Shown here piece after piece: positions 14,858 to 22,066 of a stretch of 27,894 nt of DNA; the first letter of the stretch is position 1, and each line of letters starts with the position of its first letter. The stretch is from Gp6-AA40 sp035647075. GTDB lineage: Bacteria > Acidobacteriota > Vicinamibacteria > Vicinamibacterales > UBA2999. The DNA is taken from positions 1 through 27,894 of the forward strand of contig DASROF010000179.1 in the NCBI GenBank assembly GCA_035647075.1, in the 5' to 3' direction. Both the position numbers and the translations under genes were made by a program. Under the pieces are notes generated by a model, which made no database searches, was not told where the DNA came from, and saw only the letters and a program-made list of their open reading frames with translations.

Positions 14858-16252
14858 ATGTCGAACCCATCCGTAGAACGTGTCCTTATCGTCGAGGACG
14901 AGCCCAGCACTCGCATCGGACTCACGGAGCTCGTGCGGACCTGGGGATTCACTGCCGAATCCGCTGCCGACGGCGAAGATGCGCTGACGAGCGTGACGTC
15001 GTTCCGGCCCTCCATCATCATCACTGACCTCGTCATGCCGCGCATGGGTGGCCTCGAGCTCCTCAAGGCGCTCAAGAGCGATGATGCGGAGTGTACGGTG
15101 GTCCTGCTGACGGCGCAGGGCAGTGTGGAGTCGGCGGTTGAGGCGATCAAAGAGGGCGCCTACGACTACCTGACCAAGCCGATCGAGCCGCAGCGCCTCA
15201 AGATTCTGCTCGACAAGATCGTCGAGCGCCAGGACACGCTGCGCGAGGTGAAGGTGCTGCGTCGCCAACTGCGCGAGCAGGGAAGCTTCGGCAGCATGAT
15301 CGGCAGCAGCCCCAGCATGCGGAAGGTCTATCAGATCGTCGAGCAGGCGGCGCCGACCTCCGCCTCCGTACTGATCTGGGGCGAGTCGGGCACCGGCAAG
15401 GAACTCGTGGCGAAGATGATTCATCAGCTGAGCCCGCGCGCGCACCAGCCGTTCGTGCCGATCAATTGCGCCGCGATTCCGGAAACGCTGCTCGAGAGCG
15501 AAATCTTCGGCCATGAGAAGGGGTCGTTCACCGGCGCCACCGATCGCCGCGAAGGGTGCTTCGAGCTGGCGGACCGCGGCACGCTCTTCCTGGACGAGAT
15601 CGCCGAGATGACGCCGGCGACGCAGGTGAAGCTGCTGCGCGTGCTGCAGGAGCGGACGTTCCGCCGCCTTGGCGGCCGCCACGAGCAGACCGTTGACGTT
15701 CGTGTGCTCGCCGCGACCAACGTGGTGCCGATTGAGGCCGTGAAGAGCGGCAAGCTGCGCGAAGATCTCTTCTACCGGCTGCACGTCTTCGCCATCGAGC
15801 TGCCGCCGCTCCGCCAGCGGAAGGAAGACCTGCCGTTGTTGATCCAGTCGTTCATCACCGAGTTCAACGCGCGCAACAACAAGCGTGTGTCTGCCGTGGA
15901 ACCGGCGGCGATGAAAGTGCTCGAGCACTATCACTGGCCTGGCAATGTCCGCGAGCTGCGCAACGTTGTCGAGCGTGCCGTGATCCTGAGCTCGGGCGAA
16001 TTCATGGAGCTGAAGCATCTGCCTCCCTACGTGACCGACACGCCCCCGCCCGCTCCGCCAGTCGGCGGCATGGCGTTGACGCCCGGGATGACGGTGGAGG
16101 AGGCGGAGAACCGGTTGATCGTCCTGACGCTCGACCACGCACGCGGCAACAAGACGCGGGCGGCGGAGATCCTCGGCATCAGCCTGAAGACGCTCCATAA
16201 CAAGCTGAATAAGATGCGGGGGAAGTCGTCGGAGGAAACCGTCTCATCGTGA
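14858..16252 (+). CDS. NtrC-family sigma-54-dependent response regulator
   Basis: The 464-residue regulator has a receiver domain (residues 8-120; acidic pocket VEDE, phospho-acceptor Asp57 in ITDLVMP, conserved Lys in YLTKPIE). An AAA+ sigma-54 activation domain follows, with Walker A GESGTGK at 175-181, the sigma-54-contact loop GSFTGA at 222-227 and Walker B GTLFLDEI. A Fis-type helix-turn-helix (KTRAAEILGISLKTLHNKL) ends the protein. The loop reads GSFTGA rather than the commoner GAFTGA, a conservative variant. The histidine kinase gene 103 bases downstream is the obvious partner. It should activate sigma-54 promoters; I found no clear GG-N10-GC promoter in the intergenic regions I inspected by eye. 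Confidence 0.95.
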   Translation: MSNPSVERVLIVEDEPSTRIGLTELVRTWGFTAESAADGEDALTSVTSFRPSIIITDLVMPRMGGLELLKALKSDDAECTVVLLTAQGSVESAVEAIKEGAYDYLTKPIEPQRLKILLDKIVERQDTLREVKVLRRQLREQGSFGSMIGSSPSMRKVYQIVEQAAPTSASVLIWGESGTGKELVAKMIHQLSPRAHQPFVPINCAAIPETLLESEIFGHEKGSFTGATDRREGCFELADRGTLFLDEIAEMTPATQVKLLRVLQERTFRRLGGRHEQTVDVRVLAATNVVPIEAVKSGKLREDLFYRLHVFAIELPPLRQRKEDLPLLIQSFITEFNARNNKRVSAVEPAAMKVLEHYHWPGNVRELRNVVERAVILSSGEFMELKHLPPYVTDTPPPAPPVGGMALTPGMTVEEAENRLIVLTLDHARGNKTRAAEILGISLKTLHNKLNKMRGKSSEETVSS

Positions 16253-16256
16253 TGAC

Positions 16257-16329
16257 CACACACCGAGGCTCCGAGGCACCGGGACCACACGTGATGTTCC
16301 TCGGTGACCTCAGTGGCTCGGTGTGTTGT
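16257..16329. repeat. Imperfect long hairpin between response regulator and kinase
   Basis: The left arm (16257-16285) begins CACACACCGAGGCTCCGAGG. The right arm (16297-16329) ends GTGGCTCGGTGTGTTGTG. They pair over about 30 bases with a few mismatches, including a perfect CACACCGAG/CTCGGTGTG block. There is no following T-tract, so it is not a classical terminator. Its composition (CCGAGGCACCG steps) suggests a dispersed repeat. Confidence 0.7.
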
Positions 16330-16355
16330 GATCAGCGAAAGCTGCCGCGAAGTAC

Positions 16356-18179
16356 ATGCGACTAAGCATCCGTGCGAAGCAGATCGCCGGCGTCACCGCC
16401 ATCGTTGGCGTGACCGTGGTGGTGTTGAGCGGTCTGTACCTGGCCCGCCTTGCCGGCGTCATCGTCGTGGACAGCCAGTCGCGCGCGCAGCTGCTCGGCT
16501 ACACCATCCTCCATCGCGTCACGCAGCTCGATATCGATCCCGCCGATCGCTGGGCCGCGTTGAAGAACGACGCCGGCCTCCGTTCGATTCTCGACGCCAG
16601 CATCTACGACCAGGTCGTCACCAGCGCCGCCATCGTTGACACCGACGGGATCATGGTCATGAACCGCGAGCCGCAGCTGGTCGGTCAACCGACGCCGAAC
16701 CACGGACAGCTCACGAGGCTGGTGAACGCCGGCTGGCTCGGGCGGCTGGTGTTCATCTACTCCGGCGACGGCCAGACGCTGGAGACGCGCCAGTTGATGA
16801 ACGTTGGCGACAAGGCGTTCGGCTCGGTGCGTGTCGGCGTCTCCACGCTGCTGATGCGGAGCGAGCTGAACGAGGCGCTCGGCAACGCGGGGTTGACCGT
16901 GGCCATCGCGCTGGCCATCGCGGTCTTCGTTGCCGGTCTCCTCGCGCAGGTCATGCTGCGGCCGATCCATGTGATCCGCAGCGGTCTGACCCGGCTGGGT
17001 CGCGGCGAGTTCGGCGTCACGCTCGACCTTCCGCCGGGTGACGAGTTCAGCGAGCTGGGCACGTTCTTCAACACCGTCAGCCGCCAGCTTTCCGCCGATC
17101 GGTCGCAGCTGGTCGATCAGAAGGCCAACCTCGAGTCGCTGGTCGAAAACCTCGAGGATGCGGTGGCGCTGTTCAACCCCGCCGGGCAATTGCTCTTCAC
17201 GAATCCGGCGATGCAGTCGACGTTTGCGGCGAGCAACATCGGGAAGCCGGTGAGCGCTGTGCTTGCGACCGGTCATCCCTATCGGGCGCTCATCGAGGAA
17301 ACACTGGCCACTCGTCGATCACGCGGCCCGGTGCAGATGGGCGACGACCAGCTCGCGATCGCCCATGCGATTGCCGGCGCGAACAGCGAGCTGGTCGGCA
17401 TCCTGCTCGTCGTGCGCAACCTCGCGTACGTGTCGCGCATGCAGTCGACGATCGCCTACTCGCGCAAGCTCGTGGCGCTCGGCCGTCTGACGGCCGGCAT
17501 CGCGCACGAAGTGAAGAATCCGCTCAACGCGATGATGATTCACCTCGAACTGCTGCGGATGAAGATCCGGAAGGCGTCGCTGGTGCCCGTCGGCGGTGGA
17601 ACGGCAGTCGCGGACACGGCGCGCACGGACGATTCGCTGCTGCAGCACGTGGAGGTGATCGAGACAGAGATCCGCCGCCTCGACGAAGTGGTGCAGGGGT
17701 TCCTGAAATTCACGCGGCCGGAGGATCTGCGGCTGCAGGCCGTTCGCGTGTCGGCGCTCTTCGCGGAGATGCTGCCCATCATTCAGCCAGAAGCGCGCGA
17801 GCACAACGTTCGGGTCGTGGTCGAGACGCCGGACGATCAGCTGGCGATCAACGGCGACGCCGCCATGCTGAGACAGGCGATTGTGAATCTCGCCCTCAAC
17901 GCCTGTCAGGCGATGCCGACCGGTGGGGAACTGCGGCTCATCTGTGTTCCTGCGTCAGGAAAGAGGGTCGAGATTCGAATCGAGGACACCGGCGTTGGCA
18001 TTCGGCCCGAGCATCTGGACCGTATCTTTGACCTGTACTTCACGACGAAGGATCATGGGACGGGCATCGGGTTGTCGATGGTTTACCGGATCATCCAGAT
18101 GCACGACGGCGAGGTCGAAGTGCAGTCCACGCCGGGCCGCGGCACCACGTTCAAGCTGCTGCTGCCGAGGGCGGAGTAG
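16356..18179 (+). CDS. Two-component sensor histidine kinase (HAMP-PAS-HisKA-HATPase)
   Basis: The 607-residue kinase has a first membrane helix at about residues 10-30, a periplasmic sensor of about 145 residues, and a second helix at about 180-200 (TVAIALAIAVFVAGLLAQV). HAMP (about 200-253) and a PAS-like domain (about 262-360) follow. The phospho-acceptor is His384 in GIAHEVKNPLNAM. The ATPase N box (NLALNACQAM), G1 (EDTGVGI), F (FDLYFTTK) and G2 (GTGIGLSM) boxes are all intact. It follows the NtrC-type regulator on the same strand and very probably phosphorylates it. The H-box variant HEVKNPL is that of NtrB/AtoS-like kinases, matching an NtrC-type partner. The signal sensed is unknown. 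Confidence 0.94.
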   Translation: MRLSIRAKQIAGVTAIVGVTVVVLSGLYLARLAGVIVVDSQSRAQLLGYTILHRVTQLDIDPADRWAALKNDAGLRSILDASIYDQVVTSAAIVDTDGIMVMNREPQLVGQPTPNHGQLTRLVNAGWLGRLVFIYSGDGQTLETRQLMNVGDKAFGSVRVGVSTLLMRSELNEALGNAGLTVAIALAIAVFVAGLLAQVMLRPIHVIRSGLTRLGRGEFGVTLDLPPGDEFSELGTFFNTVSRQLSADRSQLVDQKANLESLVENLEDAVALFNPAGQLLFTNPAMQSTFAASNIGKPVSAVLATGHPYRALIEETLATRRSRGPVQMGDDQLAIAHAIAGANSELVGILLVVRNLAYVSRMQSTIAYSRKLVALGRLTAGIAHEVKNPLNAMMIHLELLRMKIRKASLVPVGGGTAVADTARTDDSLLQHVEVIETEIRRLDEVVQGFLKFTRPEDLRLQAVRVSALFAEMLPIIQPEAREHNVRVVVETPDDQLAINGDAAMLRQAIVNLALNACQAMPTGGELRLICVPASGKRVEIRIEDTGVGIRPEHLDRIFDLYFTTKDHGTGIGLSMVYRIIQMHDGEVEVQSTPGRGTTFKLLLPRAE

Positions 18180-18184
18180 ACGAA

Positions 18185-18793
18185 ATGGAACATGCAAAAT
18201 TCAAAATGCACACCCTGAACGGACGGCCGCTCGTGCTGTCTGCGTTCTGCATTTTGCATGTGGCATTGCTGCTGTCGCTCGCCGGCTGCAGCGCGAGAGC
18301 CAGGGCTCAGGCCCTTCCTGACGGACCGCCGCTGGCCGTTCCCGTTGCGCCGGCGCACGAGATCGTCATCGAACAGATTGCGGAAGCGCCGCCTCCTGAG
18401 CCCGAGCCGGAGCCCGTTCCGGTACAGCCTCCACCACGTCCGGCGGGGACGCGGACACAAGTCAGTAAGCCGGCGCCGCGCCCCGAAACCACGCCGCCTC
18501 CCACGCAGCCCGCCGTTGTCACGCCGCCGCCTCCGCCCGAAGCGCCTGTCCTGCGAGCGCAGCCCGCCGCGGCCGCCGGTGATGAGCGGAAGGTCCAGGA
18601 CCTGATGAAGAAAGCGACCACCGATCTCAATCGGGTCGACTACAAGAAGCTCAGCGACGACGGCAAAGCTCAGTACGACCAGTCGAAGCGGTTCAATGAC
18701 CAGGCACAACAGGCCATCAAGGAACGTAATTTCGTGCTGGCGCTGACGCTCGCCGAAAAAGCCGCCACGCTGGCCGCCGAACTGGTTCGATAA
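18185..18793 (+). CDS. Proline-rich lipoprotein of unknown function
   Basis: The start at 18185 lies five bases after the kinase stop with GGCGGAG as ribosome-binding site. The N-terminus ends in a lipobox LAGC with lipidation Cys35, so the mature protein should be membrane-anchored by lipid. A Pro/Glu/Ala-rich stretch (about residues 60-135; EPEPEPVPVQPPPRP) may span periplasm or peptidoglycan. The C-terminal 65 residues form charged helices (DERKVQDLMKKATTDLNR, FNDQAQQAIKERNFVLALTL). No family is recognised. Residues 3-26, including the hydrophobic SAFCILHV, come from a dispersed hairpin repeat. Its position suggests linkage to the upstream two-component system. Confidence 0.8.
   Translation: MEHAKFKMHTLNGRPLVLSAFCILHVALLLSLAGCSARARAQALPDGPPLAVPVAPAHEIVIEQIAEAPPPEPEPEPVPVQPPPRPAGTRTQVSKPAPRPETTPPPTQPAVVTPPPPPEAPVLRAQPAAAAGDERKVQDLMKKATTDLNRVDYKKLSDDGKAQYDQSKRFNDQAQQAIKERNFVLALTLAEKAATLAAELVR
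18191..18260. repeat. AT-rich hairpin repeat, copy 3, inside the lipoprotein signal peptide
   Basis: The left arm (18191-18210, CATGCAAAATTCAAAATGCA) and right arm (18239-18260, with GCGTTCTGCATTTTGCATG) are partly complementary and enclose a GC-rich 28-base loop. The whole repeat is within the lipoprotein coding frame. Confidence 0.8.
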
Positions 18794-18815
18794 GCCGAGC
18801 TAAGATCAGCCCGCC

Positions 18816-20891
18816 GTGGCTGAATCCCGGACGATGCCCCGCTCGGTGATGCTGGCGCTGCTCGTGCCGGCGTACGTCCTGGCCGGCCGCATCGGTCTTC
18901 TCCTCGCCTTCGCCAACGAAAACGCCAGTCCGGTGTGGGCGCCCACGGGTCTCGCCATTGCCGCGCTGCTCATCGTCGGCATCCGCGCCTGGCCCGCGGT
19001 GGCGCTTGGCGCGTTCATCGTCAATCTGATCAACTCCGGATCGATCCCGGCAGCGATGGTGATCGCCGTCGGCAACACGCTGGAAGCGGTCGCTGGCGCG
19101 TGGCTGACGAATCGCTTCGCCCGCGGCCGCGCGGTCTTCGATTCGACGGGAGACGTTCTTCGCTTTGTGCTCATCGCGGCGGGCGTGTCGGCGATCGCGG
19201 CCTCGATCGGAGCCGCGACCGTGATCGTCGGTGGCCTGGGCACACAGACGGACCCAGGCGCCATCTGGCTCACCTGGTGGCTCGGCGACACCGTGGGCGC
19301 GATCGTCGTGGCGCCGATCATCGTGCTCTGGGAACGCCGGCCGAGGCTCTTCGATGTCGCGCGACGGCTCCCTGAGCTGCTCGCTCTCCTGGCGACGCTC
19401 GCGCTCGTCGTCTACGCCGTCTTCAGTCCGTGGCCAGCCGGTCGGCCCGACTTTCCGGTCATTCTCGTTCCCGTTCTGCTGTGGTCTGCGTTCCGCTTTG
19501 GCGCGTGGTTCACCGCCCTCTGCTCCGCAATGGTCGCGATGATGGCCATCTACGGAACGCTGCGCGGCTGGGGGCCGTTCGGCCGATGGAGCCTGAATGA
19601 CGCGCTGCTGATCCTCCAGACCTTTATCGGGATGTCGACGACGATGATGCTGTCGGTGGCGGCAGAAGTCGCGCGGCGCCGGGATGTCGAGCAGGATCTC
19701 CGAAGGCTGAACGACGACCTCGAATGGAGCATTGCCACCCGGACCGATGAACTGGTGAAGGTGAACGAACGCCTCATCGAGGCCCAGGAGGTGGCGCACG
19801 TCGGCAGCTGGGAATGGGATATCTCGTCGGACCGCATCTGGTGGTCGGACGAGATGTATCGGATCTACGGGATCGAGCGGAGCGCGCCGATCGGTTACGA
19901 GGCGTTCCTGGGACATCTGCATCCGGACGATCGGCCGCGGGTGGAGGCCACGGTGCGGCAGGCGATGGCGGATGGCCGCCCGTTCGAGTTCGAGCACCGC
20001 GTCATGCGTCGCGATGGAACCTTTCGCGTGCTGCACGGCGCCGGTCGCGTCATCGTCAACTCGTCGTGGCAGCCGATTCGTATGGTGGGCATCGGCCTCG
20101 ACATCACCGAGCGCAAGGAAGCGGAAGAAGCGCGCGCGCAGCTCATTCAGGAGCAGGCCAGGCGACAGGAGGCGGAGGAGTCGAGCCGCGCCAAGGATCA
20201 GTTCCTGGCCATCCTCTCGCACGAATTGCGGACGCCGCTCAACGCTGCGCTCGGCTGGGCCCACATGCTGCGCGAGATGCCGCGCGACTCACCGGCCACG
20301 CGCAACGCCGTCGACACCATCTATCGCAACCTGCTTGTCCAGTCACGGCTCGTCTCGGACATCGTGGACGTGTCGCGGATCTCGAAGGGTGCGCTGACAA
20401 TCGAGCCGGCGCCGATCGATCTCGCCGGCATCATCAACGCCGCAATGGAGATGGTCCGCGAGCCGGCGCGGCTCAGGCGCATCACGCTGGAGTCCCGAGT
20501 AGACGGCGAGATGATCGTCGATCTGATCGGCGACGCGAAGCGGCTGGAGCAGGTGTTCTGGAATCTGCTGTCGAACGGCGTGCGTTTCGGACGCGAGGGT
20601 GGCATCGTGAGCGTCGCGGCGGCGCTGGATGGGGAGTCCGTCCGCGTCACGGTCGAAGACGACGGCCCCGGGATCGATCCCGCGTTCCTGCCGCACGTCT
20701 TCGAGCCGTTCCGTCAGGCGGACGCGTCGCCGCGCCGGGCGCACGATGGTCTCGGCCTTGGCCTCGCCATCGCGCGGCATCTCGTCGAGCTGCACGGCGG
20801 AAGCATGTCCGCGGCAAACCGCGCGAGCGGCGGCGCTCAACTCATCGTCGTTTTGCCCGCGCGATCGGTGATGACGACGGCTCAGAGATAG
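18816..20891 (+). CDS. MASE1-PAS hybrid-less sensor histidine kinase
   Basis: The 691-residue protein begins at GTG 18816. An N-terminal MASE1-type membrane sensor of about eight helices (residues 8-295; ASPVWAPTGLAIAALLIVG, TWWLGDTVGAIVVAPIIVL) is followed by a PAS domain (about 325-435; VGSWEWDISSDRIWWSDEMY, ending VGIGLDITERKEAE). A short coiled coil precedes HisKA with phospho-acceptor His469 in LSHELRTPLNA. The ATPase domain has NLLSNGVRFG, EDDGPGIDPAF and GLGLGLAIARHLVELHGG. There is no receiver domain and no adjacent response regulator, so the partner is elsewhere. MASE1 domains sense unknown, probably membrane-associated, signals. The last base of its stop codon is the first base of repeat R1. 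Confidence 0.93.
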   Translation: MAESRTMPRSVMLALLVPAYVLAGRIGLLLAFANENASPVWAPTGLAIAALLIVGIRAWPAVALGAFIVNLINSGSIPAAMVIAVGNTLEAVAGAWLTNRFARGRAVFDSTGDVLRFVLIAAGVSAIAASIGAATVIVGGLGTQTDPGAIWLTWWLGDTVGAIVVAPIIVLWERRPRLFDVARRLPELLALLATLALVVYAVFSPWPAGRPDFPVILVPVLLWSAFRFGAWFTALCSAMVAMMAIYGTLRGWGPFGRWSLNDALLILQTFIGMSTTMMLSVAAEVARRRDVEQDLRRLNDDLEWSIATRTDELVKVNERLIEAQEVAHVGSWEWDISSDRIWWSDEMYRIYGIERSAPIGYEAFLGHLHPDDRPRVEATVRQAMADGRPFEFEHRVMRRDGTFRVLHGAGRVIVNSSWQPIRMVGIGLDITERKEAEEARAQLIQEQARRQEAEESSRAKDQFLAILSHELRTPLNAALGWAHMLREMPRDSPATRNAVDTIYRNLLVQSRLVSDIVDVSRISKGALTIEPAPIDLAGIINAAMEMVREPARLRRITLESRVDGEMIVDLIGDAKRLEQVFWNLLSNGVRFGREGGIVSVAAALDGESVRVTVEDDGPGIDPAFLPHVFEPFRQADASPRRAHDGLGLGLAIARHLVELHGGSMSAANRASGGAQLIVVLPARSVMTTAQR

Positions 20892-21197
20892 CGGAGGGTA
20901 CGGAGGAAACGGTTTCACAGGAGGAACGGAGGATCGGAGCGAAACGGAGAAGAACCAGGTACGGGATCGGAAAGGAAGCTGAGGCCGTTCGATTGGCCGC
21001 CGAAGGCGGCCTGCCGTGAGGTAGGGAACCGCAGATACAAACCGCTGCAGTCGTTCGTCGTGCGGCTTGTATCTGTGGTTCCCTACCTCACGGCTGTCGG
21101 CGCGCTTTGCGCGCCGACCAATCGAGCGGCCACATCCTCCGTTCGTCTTCGTTGCTTCGTTTCTCCTGTGAAGACCGTTCCCTCCGTCCCCTCCGTT
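20891..21197. repeat. 307-bp cloverleaf-like palindromic repeat R1
   Basis: R1 is 95% identical to R2 (21757-22063) with 15 substitutions and no gaps. It is palindromic at several levels. Purine-rich and pyrimidine-rich outer arms (20891-20950 and 21135-21197) are mutually complementary with a one-base offset. An outer stem 20983-20996/21118-21131 encloses hairpin 20995-21011 (GGCCGCC, GAA loop), a 28-bp central stem 21013-21040/21067-21094, and hairpin 21096-21118 (GTCGGCGCGC, TTT loop). It begins at the last base of the kinase stop codon. Confidence 0.92.
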
Positions 21198-21329
21198 GCC
21201 CCCACACGCGCACGCAAATTCTTCGTACTCGAACCACTCTCTCGTACGCAACGATTGCCACCCTCGCTGCGCCGCTGACGATTAGCCCGCCAGAACCGAA
21301 TGGCGCCTGGCTTGCTGACTTGCGTCGGC

Positions 21330-21848
21330 ATGCTGGTGAAGACCCCGTTCCACGATCAGACTCGCGACATCATTGCCGCAGCAATCGAAGTCCACCGCGT
21401 TCTTGGGCCCGGCCTGCTGGAGTCTGCGTACTCGAGGTGCCTGCAGTACGAGCTGTCAGCGCGAAAGCTGGCGTTCGTTACCCAGCAACGCGTCCCGCTT
21501 GTGTACAAAGGCACCGCGCTTGACTGCGACTACCGGCTGGATCTGCTTGTGGAAGGAGCGGTCGTCGTGGAGGTCAAGGCGCTTGCGGCGATGCTTCCAA
21601 TCCATCAGGCACAGTTGCTGACATATCTGAAGCTGACAGGATTGCCGGTTGGACTCGTGATCAATTTCCAGGTCGACCGGCTCGTGAAGGGCGTGAAACG
21701 AGTCATCAACCCGCGCGCGAGTTCGATGGAAGCCGGCGTCGCCGGCCTTCGAGGTCGCGGAGGTTACGGAGGAAACGGTTTCACAGGAGGAACGGAGGAT
21801 CGGAGCGAAACGGAGAAGAACCAGTTACGGGATCGGAAGGGAAGCTGA
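21330..21848 (+). CDS. GxxExxY family protein (PD-(D/E)XK nuclease-like)
   Basis: The product carries the defining motif in RVLGPGLLESAYSRCL (GLLESAY) and a PD-(D/E)XK-like core in DYRLDLLVEGAVVVEVKAL, with Asp and Glu-x-Lys as likely metal ligands and catalytic lysine. Helical HQAQLLTYLKLTGLPVGLVI and the terminal VDRLVKGVKRVINP complete the roughly 130-residue family domain. Some 40 further residues are then encoded by a small hairpin and by repeat R2, ending at a TGA inside R2, so the ancestral stop has probably been lost. The ATG at 21330 suits the family; an in-frame ATG at 21300 is possible. The family's biological role is unknown. It is flanked by R1 and R2. Confidence 0.85.
   Translation: MLVKTPFHDQTRDIIAAAIEVHRVLGPGLLESAYSRCLQYELSARKLAFVTQQRVPLVYKGTALDCDYRLDLLVEGAVVVEVKALAAMLPIHQAQLLTYLKLTGLPVGLVINFQVDRLVKGVKRVINPRASSMEAGVAGLRGRGGYGGNGFTGGTEDRSETEKNQLRDRKGS
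21729..21750. repeat. Small GC hairpin at the 3' end of the GxxExxY gene
   Basis: GAAGCCGGC and GCCGGCCTTC pair around GTC immediately upstream of R2. It lies in the coding frame after the conserved domain ends and may be another dispersed palindrome. Confidence 0.55.
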
Positions 21849-22063
21849 GGCCGTTCGATTGGCCGCCGAAGGCGGCCTGCCGTGAGGCCGGGGACCGCAG
21901 ATACAAACCGCTGCAGTCGTTCGTCGAGCGGCTTGTATCTGCGGTCCCCGGCCTCACGGCTGTCGACGCGCTTTGCGCGCCGACCAATCGAACGGCCACG
22001 TCCTCCGTTCGTCTTCGTTCCTTCGTTTCTCCTGTGAAGACCGTTCCCTCCGTCCCCTCCGTT
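21757..22063. repeat. 307-bp cloverleaf-like palindromic repeat R2
   Basis: R2 is the direct repeat of R1 at a constant offset of 866 bases. The central stem 21879-21906/21933-21960 is perfectly paired over 28 bp. The outer stem 20983-20996/21118-21131 of R1 corresponds to 21849-21862/21984-21997 here and is also perfect. The first 92 bases are read as the tail of the GxxExxY gene. R2 ends three bases before the stop codon of the Omp85-type gene on the other strand. Confidence 0.92.
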
Positions 22064-22066
22064 AAC

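Larger units (their letters stand above)
20891..22063. mobile_element. Candidate composite element: R1 - GxxExxY gene - R2
   Basis: Two direct copies of a 307-bp palindromic repeat bracket a single GxxExxY-family gene. The unit fills the space between two convergent genes, touching the stop codon on the left and leaving three bases on the right. There is no transposase and no classical terminal inverted repeat beyond the palindromes themselves. The sequence CTCAGA occurs just outside both ends (20881-20886 and 22066-22071), a weak candidate for a target duplication. Mobility is inferred, not shown. Confidence 0.45.
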
